Source: Pycnococcus provasolii (taxonomy: Eukaryota; Chlorophyta; Pseudoscourfieldiophyceae; Pseudoscourfieldiales; Pycnococcaceae). From it: a stretch of 64,000 nucleotides of DNA. Below are positions 48,349-56,846 of this stretch, piece by piece. The first letter of the stretch is position 1, and every line of letters begins with the position of its first letter. The DNA lies in assembly GCA_938743325.2 (NCBI GenBank), contig OW568861.1, positions 868,001 to 932,000 on the forward strand, read 5' to 3'. A model generated the notes under the pieces. It saw only the letters and a program-made list of their open reading frames with translations. It made no database searches and was not told the origin of the DNA. The position numbers were made by a program, and so were the translations under genes.

Positions 48349-50598
48349 ATGGCTACTACGACATCTAATACAGGCAACACATCCAAAGCTCAACAACCAA
48401 GAAGAATACCAAGTGGTGGCGACGACGATACCATGGCATCCCTAGAGACGGAATTTGCAGCCATTCTTGGCGACGGAAGCGGGGATCCTACCGCGAAGCC
48501 AAAGCAGCCTACGACGGACGAAAGCCACCCGTGGCTGATGTCCAACAACTCGTCGCCCTCGCCGACACAAAGCGGTGGTGGAACCAGCACTCACCCGTCG
48601 TCGCACCTCCAACACCCCGGTGCTTCTCATCACCACACCGGTGCGGCACAACACCACAACAACGCCGCGAAGCACCAGCCAGGACTGCAGCAGCACCCGC
48701 CGCCGGCGCCGAGTCAGGTAATGGACGGGTTCGAGAACAGCAAGCTGTTTCGTGCCTACTCAGGCTCATCCACGGACAATCTGCCCGCTGATCTCGACGG
48801 GCCGGCGATGCCTGGCAACATAGCGCGTGGACGACGGAGGGGTTTCCCGGAGCTCACCGGAAGTGGTTCCGCGGTTCCTGGACTCGTGTCCGCAGCTTCC
48901 GACTCGGCGGCAGACGACGCCGCCTCCGCTCTCGCGGCGCTCGGAATCACCGCGCCGGGGTCGTCGGACGACCAGAACTCGAGTCCCGCGATGCACTCGC
49001 TCGAGTACCAGGCTGCGTACGCCGCGGCGCTTTACGTGCAGCAGCAGCAGCAGTCGCAGGCTCCTGGAGGAGGCTCGGGCTCAAATGGCTCAAATGGGTC
49101 CGGTGGCGCGTTCAACGCTCAGCACGCCGCAGCGGCTGCGGCCGCCGCCGCCGCCGCCGCCGCCGCCGCAGCTGCGGCTGCCGCCTCTGCCAACTACGAG
49201 CCGATGTACATGCCTGGCATGGGCGGAGGTGGGCGTGGGCGTGGCATGCCGCGCGGTAAGGAAGGACTCTCGAGATCTGGAGTGGGCGCGTCGTCCGCCG
49301 ACGCGCTGACGATGCTCCCCGACGGTTCGTTCGTGCCTGCGCCCGGCGTGTCGCACCTTGGCGTGGCTAACAGCGGAGTCGCGTTCGAGCGCGTGCAGGA
49401 TGCCGTGGGCAACGTGCTCGCGGTGGCGCGCGACCAGAACGGATGCCGATTTCTGCAGCGCAAGTTTGACGAGGAGGGCCTGGAGGCGGTGTCGCTCGTG
49501 TTTCCCGAGGTGCTCGAGCACGTCACGGAGCTGATGGTCGATCCGTTCGGCAACTACCTCGTGCAGAAGCTCCTCGACCGGTGCACGGACGACCAGCGCC
49601 TGCAGATTCTGCAGCGCGTCAGCCAGGGATCTGACCTCACGAACGTATCGTTGAACACGCACGGAACGCGCGCGGTGCAGAAGCTCGTCGAGACGATCAG
49701 CACGCCGGAGCAGACGAACCTCGTCGTCGACGCGCTCAAGCCGGGAGTCGTGCAGCTCATCAAAGATCTCAACGGCAACCACGTCGTGCAGCGCTGCCTG
49801 CAGCGCCTGGGCGCGGCAGACGCGCAGTTCATCTACGATGCCGCGTGCACGTACTGCGTGGAGATCGCCACGCACCGCCACGGATGCTGCGTCCTGCAGC
49901 GCTGCGTAGACCACGCCGCGGGGCAGCAGCGCGACCGTCTCGTTCGCGAGGTGGCGAACCACGCGCTGCGGCTGTCGCAGGATCCGTTTGGGAACTACGT
50001 CGTGCAGTACGTGTTGGACCTTGGCACGACGTGGGCTTGCACGGTTGTGATGAAGCAGCTCGCCGGATCGTACTGCGACCTGTCAACGCAGAAATTTTCG
50101 TCCAATGTTGTGGAGAAATGTCTGAAGCTCACCGGCAACCAGGCGCTCGAGGAGTCGAAGAATCGTGCAGTTGTTGAGCTCGCGGGGAGCCCGAACCTTG
50201 GACGGCTCCTGTCGGATCCGTACGCCAACTACGTCGTGCAGAGCGCGCTGACGGTGTCCAAGGGTAGCGTGCACCAGCGCCTGGTGGACGCGATTCGTCC
50301 GCACCTTCCCATGCTCCGCGGAACGCCGTACAGCAAGCGCATCATCAGCCGCTCCGCGCTGCTTGGCAAGAAGCCGCAGGGCGGCGAGGATGGCCGTGGG
50401 TCGAGGGACCGCGACCACCGGGACGACCGCGGCGGCGGTCGTGGCGGCGGATTGCCGAGGCAGGGATCCCTGCCGTCGCAGACTGGTGCCGGCAGCGGAA
50501 CCTCGGGCCTGACGCAGGAGCAGCAGCAGGTGCTTCTTGCGGCAAACAACGGTGCCGGTCTTCCCCGAACCATCTCGGAACCCGCTGGGGCGCCGTAG
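48349..50598 (+). CDS. PUM: Pumilio/PUF RNA-binding protein
   Basis: A 749-residue translational repressor. The N-terminal 340 residues are disordered, with Gln runs and a 20-plus Ala run (about residues 257-280). Eight PUF repeats follow (about 350-650). Their base-reading triplets are: R1 NGCRFLQ, R2 GNYLVQ, R3 GTRAVQ, R4 GNHVVQ, R5 GCCVLQ, R6 GNYVVQ, R7 SSNVVE, R8 ANYVVQ. By the PUF code this fits recognition of a UGUANAUA-type element. R7 has the S-N-E triplet for G, and R2/R6/R8 have N-Y-Q for U. A Gly/Arg-rich tail follows. It likely binds 3' UTRs of mRNAs in the cytoplasm. Confidence 0.96.
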   Translation: MATTTSNTGNTSKAQQPRRIPSGGDDDTMASLETEFAAILGDGSGDPTAKPKQPTTDESHPWLMSNNSSPSPTQSGGGTSTHPSSHLQHPGASHHHTGAAQHHNNAAKHQPGLQQHPPPAPSQVMDGFENSKLFRAYSGSSTDNLPADLDGPAMPGNIARGRRRGFPELTGSGSAVPGLVSAASDSAADDAASALAALGITAPGSSDDQNSSPAMHSLEYQAAYAAALYVQQQQQSQAPGGGSGSNGSNGSGGAFNAQHAAAAAAAAAAAAAAAAAAAASANYEPMYMPGMGGGGRGRGMPRGKEGLSRSGVGASSADALTMLPDGSFVPAPGVSHLGVANSGVAFERVQDAVGNVLAVARDQNGCRFLQRKFDEEGLEAVSLVFPEVLEHVTELMVDPFGNYLVQKLLDRCTDDQRLQILQRVSQGSDLTNVSLNTHGTRAVQKLVETISTPEQTNLVVDALKPGVVQLIKDLNGNHVVQRCLQRLGAADAQFIYDAACTYCVEIATHRHGCCVLQRCVDHAAGQQRDRLVREVANHALRLSQDPFGNYVVQYVLDLGTTWACTVVMKQLAGSYCDLSTQKFSSNVVEKCLKLTGNQALEESKNRAVVELAGSPNLGRLLSDPYANYVVQSALTVSKGSVHQRLVDAIRPHLPMLRGTPYSKRIISRSALLGKKPQGGEDGRGSRDRDHRDDRGGGRGGGLPRQGSLPSQTGAGSGTSGLTQEQQQVLLAANNGAGLPRTISEPAGAP

Positions 50599-50997
50599 AT
50601 GATGGAAAAGAGAACTTTCCTAATCATATCAATTCGAATGATAAGTACAATGCAAAATGAATGGTACCATATGTATATGGCAAAATGAAACAACTTTAAC
50701 AATGTAGGTGGTGAAGCGAGAGGGTGCTTTCACCAAGATTTTCTTTTTTTTTCTTTTCGGTTTTCTTTTCGGTTTATTTTTTTATGGGTGTGGAATGGTG
50801 TTTGTGCAGTAGGTATGTATAATCCAGACTGTATTACGAGACTGTAAACTCTGTAAGTCTTTTCCCTTTGTGTGTAACCAGCAAGAAGCTTTAACTTTTG
50901 TGTTTCTGGAAATTCAATCAAAAAATATCTATTGTTTTTTGCTCTACATATTACTGTTGTGATGAAAACATGTGACACCGAGCCAAACAAACCAACT
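50599..50997. other. 3' flanks of the converging Pumilio and kinase genes
   Basis: No gene; AT-rich with T-tracts (50742-50790). It holds the 3' untranslated regions of both neighbours, with no TGTAA directly after either stop. Confidence 0.5.
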
Positions 50998-53052
50998 TTA
51001 TCTCGGTGCCACCGCCACACCGCCGTTGGTCGACATGCGATTCATGTTGATTGGTTTAAGAGGGCTCATCACGGAACCGGATCGCAGCGCTGCGCTGCGC
51101 TTGGACGTTGGTTTACGAATGACGAATTCCTTTGGAGGAGATTCTGGCTCATCATCGTCATTATGATTCTCATCTTTCGTCGTCGCGGTCTGAACTTCCA
51201 TCTCGCGGGCACGCCTTGCTCGTACCTCCTCCGCCTCCACGGCGCGGGCATCCACGTACGCCTGCTTGAGTGCCGCGAGGCGCTCGTTCTCGGCGTCGTC
51301 GTTCACGTCGCTTTTTCCGAAGAGCGCCGCCTTGACGGCCATTTGATATCTCCGTTGATGCCAGTTGGCGTCCCGACGCGGAGGCGTCGCAGGTGGGCGT
51401 GCTCGACGTCCGGTGGTCGCAGCCTTGCTGCTTGCTGTAGCTGCTTGCGTCTCCGAGGCCGTGCTGCTGCTCTCCTGCTGAGCCGATGGGTTGCGATACT
51501 TGCGTGCCTTCCCCGCACTCGACTGGAGCACTTCTGAGACTGTCTTGCCCCTTTTTGTCGTCGGTGGCGACGGCGACGGCGTTCTTGCCGCGTGAGACAT
51601 CGTCGGGTTGCGCACAAAGAGTTGGCGTAGGCTGCGTATGCGCCGCGGGCTTGGACTTCCCTTTTTTTTCTGCGAAGGAGATGCAATGCCGCTGTTTTCG
51701 TTGTTGCCGGGTGGTGGCGCCGCCATTCCCTTCGTGCCTCTCTTCACGAAGGCGTGTCGAAGGCACTCCTCGGCGCTTGGACGGTATGCTGGCTCGAACG
51801 CAAGCATGCTCGTGAGCAGGCTCTTGCCGGTGGCTGCGGACGCAAAAGTGCCCGACTTGGTGCCTGGCGCCATCCCACGCGCAGGCGCAGCGCGCCACAC
51901 GGGAGCTTCGAACGTTGGCAGCCTGCGGCTCCTGTCCACGACACCCGCAAAGCTGTCGCTGTGTGCGAACGGAACGTGCCCCGTGCAGATGAGGTAGAGC
52001 GAGCATGCGGCACTCCACACGTCAGCCTTTTCGTCGTATCCCTCTCCCGCGCGGAGTCGTGTGCCTCCTTGCTCGTTGGAACCGAGCACGGCAACCTCGG
52101 GAGCAAGGAACGCGGGCGTGCCAGCGAGCGTGCGCATGGCGTCTGTGATTTGCTTTGGCGGCGGCTGACCTGCCGCCTGCTGTGTGCGCTGCTGCGTACT
52201 ACTGCTTCTCTGTACCGTGCGCTGAGGCGTTCTTGCGAACCTGCGGCTTAGGTTGAAGTCGCCAAGCTTGAGCTCTCCGAGGCACATTGGATAGCGTTTG
52301 TGAGGCAGGAGCAGATTTTCAGGCTTGATGTCTCTGTGGCAGTACCCTCGTCCGTGCAGGAATGCGACGGCGCAGAGCAGAGGGTGTGCCGCCCTCGACC
52401 CGTCGTCCGTTCCGCACCCTCCTCGCTCGAGCACGACGTCCATGACGCTTCCACCCGCCATGAGCTCCATGACGAGACAGCATCTCTGAGGTTCGATGTA
52501 AGCGCCGTAGACTCCGACGACGTGAGGGTGGTGTGCCACCTGCGCGAGTATGTTCATCTCGTTGAGTACGTCATTTTTTCTCCTCTCTCGTTCATCAGGT
52601 TCGCCCGTCTTGTGGTTTGCGGCTATTTTGTTGAGCTGAATGAGTTTGACCGCCGCCTTATGAGTTTGTCCTCCGTGTCTCCTCCAGTTGTCAGCCATGG
52701 TGCTCCATCCCGAGGCTGAGCGTGGTCGGCTTCTCAAGGTTGCGGTTTTGACGATGGAGAATGCGCCTCTTCCTAATACTGTCGACTCGACGACGTAGTC
52801 GTCCTCGACGTTGCCTTTCTTGACGAGCGCGTCGTGTGCGTTTGTGTTTTTCTGGCTTGCGTTTTTCGTCCGTCTGTGCGTCGTGGTCTCGACGTGCAGG
52901 TTGGCGAGGTCTTGCGGCGTGGCTTCGCGTTCTGGTCCCCCGGCTAGTTTCTTGGAGAGCTTCAAGAGAGCAAGGTACTGCGGTCCAGGTGTTGGCTCCT
53001 CCATATCTGCCGCGGCGGCCGAGGCGGCGTATGACGACGCGCCACAGCCCAT
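50998..53052 (-). CDS. Ser/Thr protein kinase, N-myristoylation site, DFN in place of DFG
   Basis: A 684-residue kinase. It begins MGCGASSYAASAAAA, an N-myristoylation and palmitoylation-like signal, so it may sit on membranes. The Gly loop is GRGAFSIV (about 94-101), the beta-3 Lys is K136 (AVKLIQ) and the catalytic loop is HRDIKPEN (H239, D241). The magnesium motif reads DFN (265-267) where almost all kinases have DFG. The APE segment is present as LAPEV after a long, Ser/Thr/Gln-rich activation-loop insert. The C-terminal 220 residues are basic and disordered, with a charged helix. A CAMK-like or CDPK-kinase-related class is possible. Asp-265 is kept, so catalysis may persist. Confidence 0.9.
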   Translation of the reverse strand: MGCGASSYAASAAAADMEEPTPGPQYLALLKLSKKLAGGPEREATPQDLANLHVETTTHRRTKNASQKNTNAHDALVKKGNVEDDYVVESTVLGRGAFSIVKTATLRSRPRSASGWSTMADNWRRHGGQTHKAAVKLIQLNKIAANHKTGEPDERERRKNDVLNEMNILAQVAHHPHVVGVYGAYIEPQRCCLVMELMAGGSVMDVVLERGGCGTDDGSRAAHPLLCAVAFLHGRGYCHRDIKPENLLLPHKRYPMCLGELKLGDFNLSRRFARTPQRTVQRSSSTQQRTQQAAGQPPPKQITDAMRTLAGTPAFLAPEVAVLGSNEQGGTRLRAGEGYDEKADVWSAACSLYLICTGHVPFAHSDSFAGVVDRSRRLPTFEAPVWRAAPARGMAPGTKSGTFASAATGKSLLTSMLAFEPAYRPSAEECLRHAFVKRGTKGMAAPPPGNNENSGIASPSQKKKGSPSPRRIRSLRQLFVRNPTMSHAARTPSPSPPTTKRGKTVSEVLQSSAGKARKYRNPSAQQESSSTASETQAATASSKAATTGRRARPPATPPRRDANWHQRRYQMAVKAALFGKSDVNDDAENERLAALKQAYVDARAVEAEEVRARRAREMEVQTATTKDENHNDDDEPESPPKEFVIRKPTSKRSAALRSGSVMSPLKPINMNRMSTNGGVAVAPR

Positions 53053-53088
53053 ACTTCAGGTACCGTACAACTACGACGACGACGACTT

Positions 53089-53117
53089 CTTAAGGTGGGA
53101 AAAGGAGCCACCTTAAG
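53089..53117. promoter_or_regulatory. Perfect inverted repeat CTTAAGGTGG, 37 bp before the kinase start
   Basis: CTTAAGGTGG (53089-53098) and CCACCTTAAG (53108-53117) are exact reverse complements with a 9-bp spacer. It could be a dimeric protein-binding site or an RNA hairpin in the kinase leader. Confidence 0.6.
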
Positions 53118-53659
53118 GCGAGGAATGAGGAAGCTGTCAATTCTTCTTCGCCCCACCTGGCCCTGGCCGCGCAGAAAGACGTCTTTCTGGGCCTCCTTTT
53201 GGGCTTTGGCGTGTGAGACCTTGTAAGAATATGTAAGAATTGTGTGGGAGAAAGAAGTCAACAACCACCAGTAGTACTCACTACTCAGACCCACTGGCCT
53301 TATTATCGTAGTACTAGTTAAGTAGTTATGACCACCCATGAAGGCCACGATGACCACCCATGATGACCCTACTGTAATAGACAATTGTTGGGGTGGTAAA
53401 GTCTCCTGTAAAGGTTTACTGTACCAGCCTAACCTTACCTTTCCAAGCTTTACTGTACCAGGCCTTTTTCGCCTCTACGGCTGGCCGGGAGTTGGCCGCA
53501 GCTTGTCGCCTTAACTTGTCGACCTACCTTGGACCTAACTGGAATTTCATTTCAGCACAACCAGCAGACTTCAACTTCAAGAAACAAAACTCCGGAGAAG
53601 GGAGATACATACGGCATGCAGTTCATCGTGAAGGTAGACTAAAGTTGATCGGGAAAAGG

Positions 53660-53724
53660 TTAGGGTTAGGGTTAGGGTTAGGGTTAGGGTTAGGGTTAGG
53701 GTTAGGGTTAGGGTTAGGGTTAGG
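53660..53724 (+). repeat. Interstitial (TTAGGG)10, longest in the window
   Basis: Ten exact TTAGGG units plus TTAGG. It ends 155 bp before the ATG of the DUF4258-like gene. Confidence 0.97.
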
Positions 53725-53878
53725 TGTGTTGTTGTTGTTGTTGCTACCTTTAGCCAGCAAACACCAGGTGTCTTGCCACCTTACTTCCAGCCTTCGTTTT
53801 TTTCAGAAAAAACCTTTTGTCAGCGTTGTTGTGCTTTGTTGATCTTGTTTTTATCCTTAGCCAGCCAGCCACTACAGT

Positions 53879-54459
53879 ATGCCTCGTCCGCTCGGCAACA
53901 AATCCACACGCCAAACGCGCGTGAAAAAACTCGCGCCGAAAAAAACCAAGTCGGAAAAGAAAGCCGAACGCGCCGCGCGCAAACCAGGAGGACTCACAGG
54001 TGCGCTCGTACTCATGGGGACCCTGCTTGCGGCAGGCATCGCCGCGGCGATCGGTCTCGAAAAGAAAGATAAGAAGAAATCAGACGAAATCCTTAAAAGA
54101 CTCCTCTCAAAGCCGCTCGTCAAGTCTGAGCACGCATACTGCCGCATGGATTGCAGACACATCTCCAACGAGGAGGTTGAGCACGCATTGCACCACGGGC
54201 GGGTCGACAAACCCAGGAGCGAATTCAAAGCAAAGCCGTGCCCGAAAATCGCAGTCAAAGGTACGATTGTAGCACGTGCATATCAGACACACACGTTCTA
54301 AAGCAACTTGAAAACAGACAGTGGACTCAATACTAAATATACAAAAACCAAACCAAAACAGATGGACGTGTCACAGTCGTTTGTGCAGACTGCCGCTCGG
54401 ATACGAGACTCGTCACCGTCATTGACACGGAGACAGACTGGCCGTGCGGACCATGCTAG
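53879..54459 (+). CDS. Membrane-anchored DUF4258-like protein, two exons
   Basis: A 159-residue protein. Exon 1 (53879-54260) encodes a very basic N-terminus (KKLAPKKTKSEKKAERAARK), one transmembrane helix (GALVLMGTLLAAGIAAAIGL, about 40-59) and the start of the DUF4258 domain (YCRMDCRHISNEEVEHALHH). Exon 2 (54362-54459) completes it: DGRVTVVCADCRSDTRLVTV then IDTETDWPC. The 101-nt intron has donor GTACGA and acceptor AACAG, phase 1. Bacterial DUF4258 proteins are small and often toxin-like; this membrane-anchored eukaryotic form, with the family His in CRHIS and Cys pairs kept, is unusual. TGTAA at 54487-54491. Confidence 0.82.
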
Positions 54460-54486
54460 GCGCTGGCGTGCGTGATATACTATTTA

Positions 54487-54491
54487 TGTAA
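54487..54491 (+). terminator. TGTAA signal for the DUF4258-like gene
   Basis: 27 bp after the stop at 54459. Confidence 0.5.
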
Positions 54492-54654
54492 TTTTTTCAA
54501 CACTAAAGTTGCAACTCCGTGCAATTTTTACACATTATCACGATTTGCTCTCTATTTGCTATACGAATTCGAATTGGGAAGGGAATCATGTTATATTCAA
54601 AGGGCATGGCGCGCCGTCGACGTCGCGATCGGCGGTGCGTCCTCGCATAGATAT

Positions 54655-55209
54655 TTAGCACAACACCATCGGCTGTGATGCTGCTGTTGGCGATGACACG
54701 GGCGACGAGACGGGCGACGAAGCTGACGTGCCGTGTCCGGTCGCCATGCCGGTAGGGCTCTGCGGATTCGACGACGGTTCCACCGTGAATTCGCCGCCAC
54801 TTTCTGCAACGTGAATACCTCCGTGGCGGTGTACAGGAGCGAACGGGTGGTGAAACTGCTGCGCGGCGTAGCTTGCGGCATGGTGGTCCATCAGGCTCGA
54901 CTCCGAGCTCGCGCGTGGCGGCGGCGAGGGTATGCTCACGGTATTCGCGCCCGCACTCGGCAGCTTCGGCAAGCTTGCGTCGTCACTGCTTTGCAGCGCC
55001 ACGCTTCCTGTCCTTGCGTGCCTACGCCTGAATGATGTCGATGGCGCCGCCACATCCTTGGTGAGCGAGCTGGCACCTGTCCTGCTGGAGTCCAGCCTGC
55101 TTGACGCCGTATTGTTCGACGAGCTCCATGGGGTCGTCGAGTGCTGTGCGTCGGGCGCGGAGGGCCATGTGCGGTTGACGACCGCCGTGATACGGATGCT
55201 GCCCAGCAT
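54655..55209 (-). CDS. Ser/His-rich protein tail, unknown
   Basis: A 184-residue frame from the ATG at 55209 (MLGSIRITAVVNRTWPSAPD). It is rich in Ser, Thr, Pro, Ala and His, with a repeated SSPVSSPVSSP near the end. The frame is open a further 54 codons upstream in pyrimidine-rich DNA. It may be the last exon of a larger gene whose other exons I could not find. No domain recognised. Confidence 0.35.
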   Translation of the reverse strand: MLGSIRITAVVNRTWPSAPDAQHSTTPWSSSNNTASSRLDSSRTGASSLTKDVAAPSTSFRRRHARTGSVALQSSDDASLPKLPSAGANTVSIPSPPPRASSESSLMDHHAASYAAQQFHHPFAPVHRHGGIHVAESGGEFTVEPSSNPQSPTGMATGHGTSASSPVSSPVSSPTAASQPMVLC

Positions 55210-56444
55210 CGGAGTGAGTGCGTAAGACGCGGTGAGACAGAAAGTCGAGGAGCTGCGAAGACAGACGGGAAAAAAGCAGCGGGAAAAAGCTCCAAGGGGA
55301 TCCCGGTCGGTGAAGCACAGCAACCAAGCGTTAGGTCGAAGAAAAACAGAAACTCGGAATTCCAGGTCCAACTTCCGGGTGGGTGCACCTCAGTATCCCT
55401 ATGGCGGCGGTGCAGTGTAGAAGTACTTAGAGTCTACTTGTTTTGGTTGCGATTCGGAAAGAAGAAGAACCTGCTTCTTAAGTCAACAGAGTGAGAGAGA
55501 GAATAAGGGAAAAGCGTGCTCACCACGAGCAGTGAGCAGTCCTTAGGCTTACGCTGATTGTGAGCGTGTAGTGCGGTACGATGACCGGCGAAATACAGGT
55601 GACTAACGCGGTCCTGAGAGCACGAAGCTAAGCTTAAGCGTGTGATGATTGATGGCGCGCGCCTTTCTTCAGTTTCTTCGAGGGCGATGTTCTTTCTTCT
55701 TCTCCTTTTTCTCTCTTCTTTGCTTTCCACACCACCTCGAGGCCTTGAGGGGACACAGAACACAGAGCAGAGCACAGAGGCAGAGCAGGCGGTTAGAAGA
55801 AAAAGCACCACTGTAAAGTGTCGCCTTGCATGCAACTCCTCCGACCTCCTGTGTACACCTTTCTGATACTCTATGATGCGTTGATTCCTCCTTGCAAGTT
55901 GCACGCTGATGGGACTCCTTTTCTGTTTCTGTTTTTTTCTCGCAAACAAACTGCAAAACCTGCCATGCACTTTTATTCACACCACGCTTGCACCACGCAC
56001 GATATGCATGGAAAAGGCTTTTCCACGAGGTCGACACTTCACGAAGGAGGATTCGCTAGTTCTATTCAGGATTCAGGACTCGAGTTTTACATGTTTCTAT
56101 CATTTTAGTTCTTAGTTCTTATGTTCTCGATTCGGTAGTACTAGTCGGTGCCTCGGTGATGTCGGAGGGACGGCGGCCAGTTCACGAAGTTTGGACGGTT
56201 CATCAGCGACCACCGCTGCACCGCATCCGGCATCAGGTGCCTTTACGTGAAGGGAATATCAACGATGCGTTCAGTCCTTCATCAGTGTAGTCTATCGAGC
56301 GGGAATCTCATACCTTTTGCTGGCTTTTTCGTCGGATACTTTTTCCAGTTTCTGTCAGCCAAATTTCCCGTGCGGTAACCTACCCTACCAGATACAGAAA
56401 AGTACGAGAGAAGAGGTTCATCCCAGCCTAACCCTAAACCCTAA
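55210..56444. other. 1.2-kb gap, no supported gene
   Basis: Purine-rich on the plus strand at 55230-55360 and T-rich at 55640-55730. A short frame at 56159-56290 (MSEGRRPVHEVWTVHQRPPL and on) with CAGGTGCC after it could be a first exon of the gene ending at 56780, but the splice partner is uncertain. A telomere-like CCTAACCCTAAACCCTAACC lies at 56427-56446. Confidence 0.4.
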
Positions 56445-56449
56445 CCCTG
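56427..56449 (-). repeat. Telomere-like CCCTAA motifs
   Basis: CCTAACCCTAAACCCTAACCCTG; the middle unit has an extra A (plant-type CCCTAAA). Confidence 0.85.
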
Positions 56450-56780
56450 CGTGCCGCTCTCGGAGCTGCGCCGCTACAAGGACGCAGTTGGCGACAGCAC
56501 GTCATTCAATCTAATCAATCTGGTTCGGGATGACATCGTCGTGAAAGGATCGCGTGCCGAAGTGGAATCAGCAAGAGCTTCTGAAGACGGCATGGCAGTC
56601 CTGGTCAAGCTACGGCTATGCGCTCCACCACCAGCGGAGGTTGAGAAGCCGCCGTCCGTCTGCATGTTCGTACCCACCGGCGCTGCGATTGGTGCCGCGA
56701 CAGGCGAAACGCGCAACGCACGCTCGAATATCCTGTTCCTGCAAGGATCATGGAACACGCCTTACGGGTGCTCGGCTTAA
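56445..56780 (+). CDS. Last exon of an unidentified gene
   Basis: An open frame of about 110 codons without an ATG start, ending in TAA at 56778-56780 with TGTAA directly after (56783-56787). A typical 3' signal supports a genuine terminal exon. Its 5' edge lies somewhere between 56445 and 56500. Visible sequence: INLVRDDIVVKGSRAEVESA, LVKLRLCAPPPAEVEKPPSV, TGAAIGAATGETRNARS. No family recognised. Confidence 0.4.
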   Translation, partial: PCVPLSELRRYKDAVGDSTSFNLINLVRDDIVVKGSRAEVESARASEDGMAVLVKLRLCAPPPAEVEKPPSVCMFVPTGAAIGAATGETRNARSNILFLQGSWNTPYGCSA

Positions 56781-56846
56781 CTTGTAAATATCACTATAAC
56801 AAAAACACTTTTTCTTTGTGTACACGCACACACACGCGCGCGCGCA

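Larger units (their letters stand above)
53053..53878. promoter_or_regulatory. Divergent gap with palindrome and long TTAGGG array
   Basis: No supported gene. It holds the inverted repeat near the kinase start and the (TTAGGG)10 array before the DUF4258-like gene. GTACTGGTAC-like motifs and AATTCC are scattered. Confidence 0.5.

Noticed and set aside
49090-49962. 290-codon frame antisense to Pumilio
   Set aside because: Arises from the strongly biased third positions of the PUF repeats; no domain.
53660-53724. A true chromosome end at the TTAGGG array
   Set aside because: Ordinary genes continue on both sides and the array is only about 65 bp, so it is interstitial.
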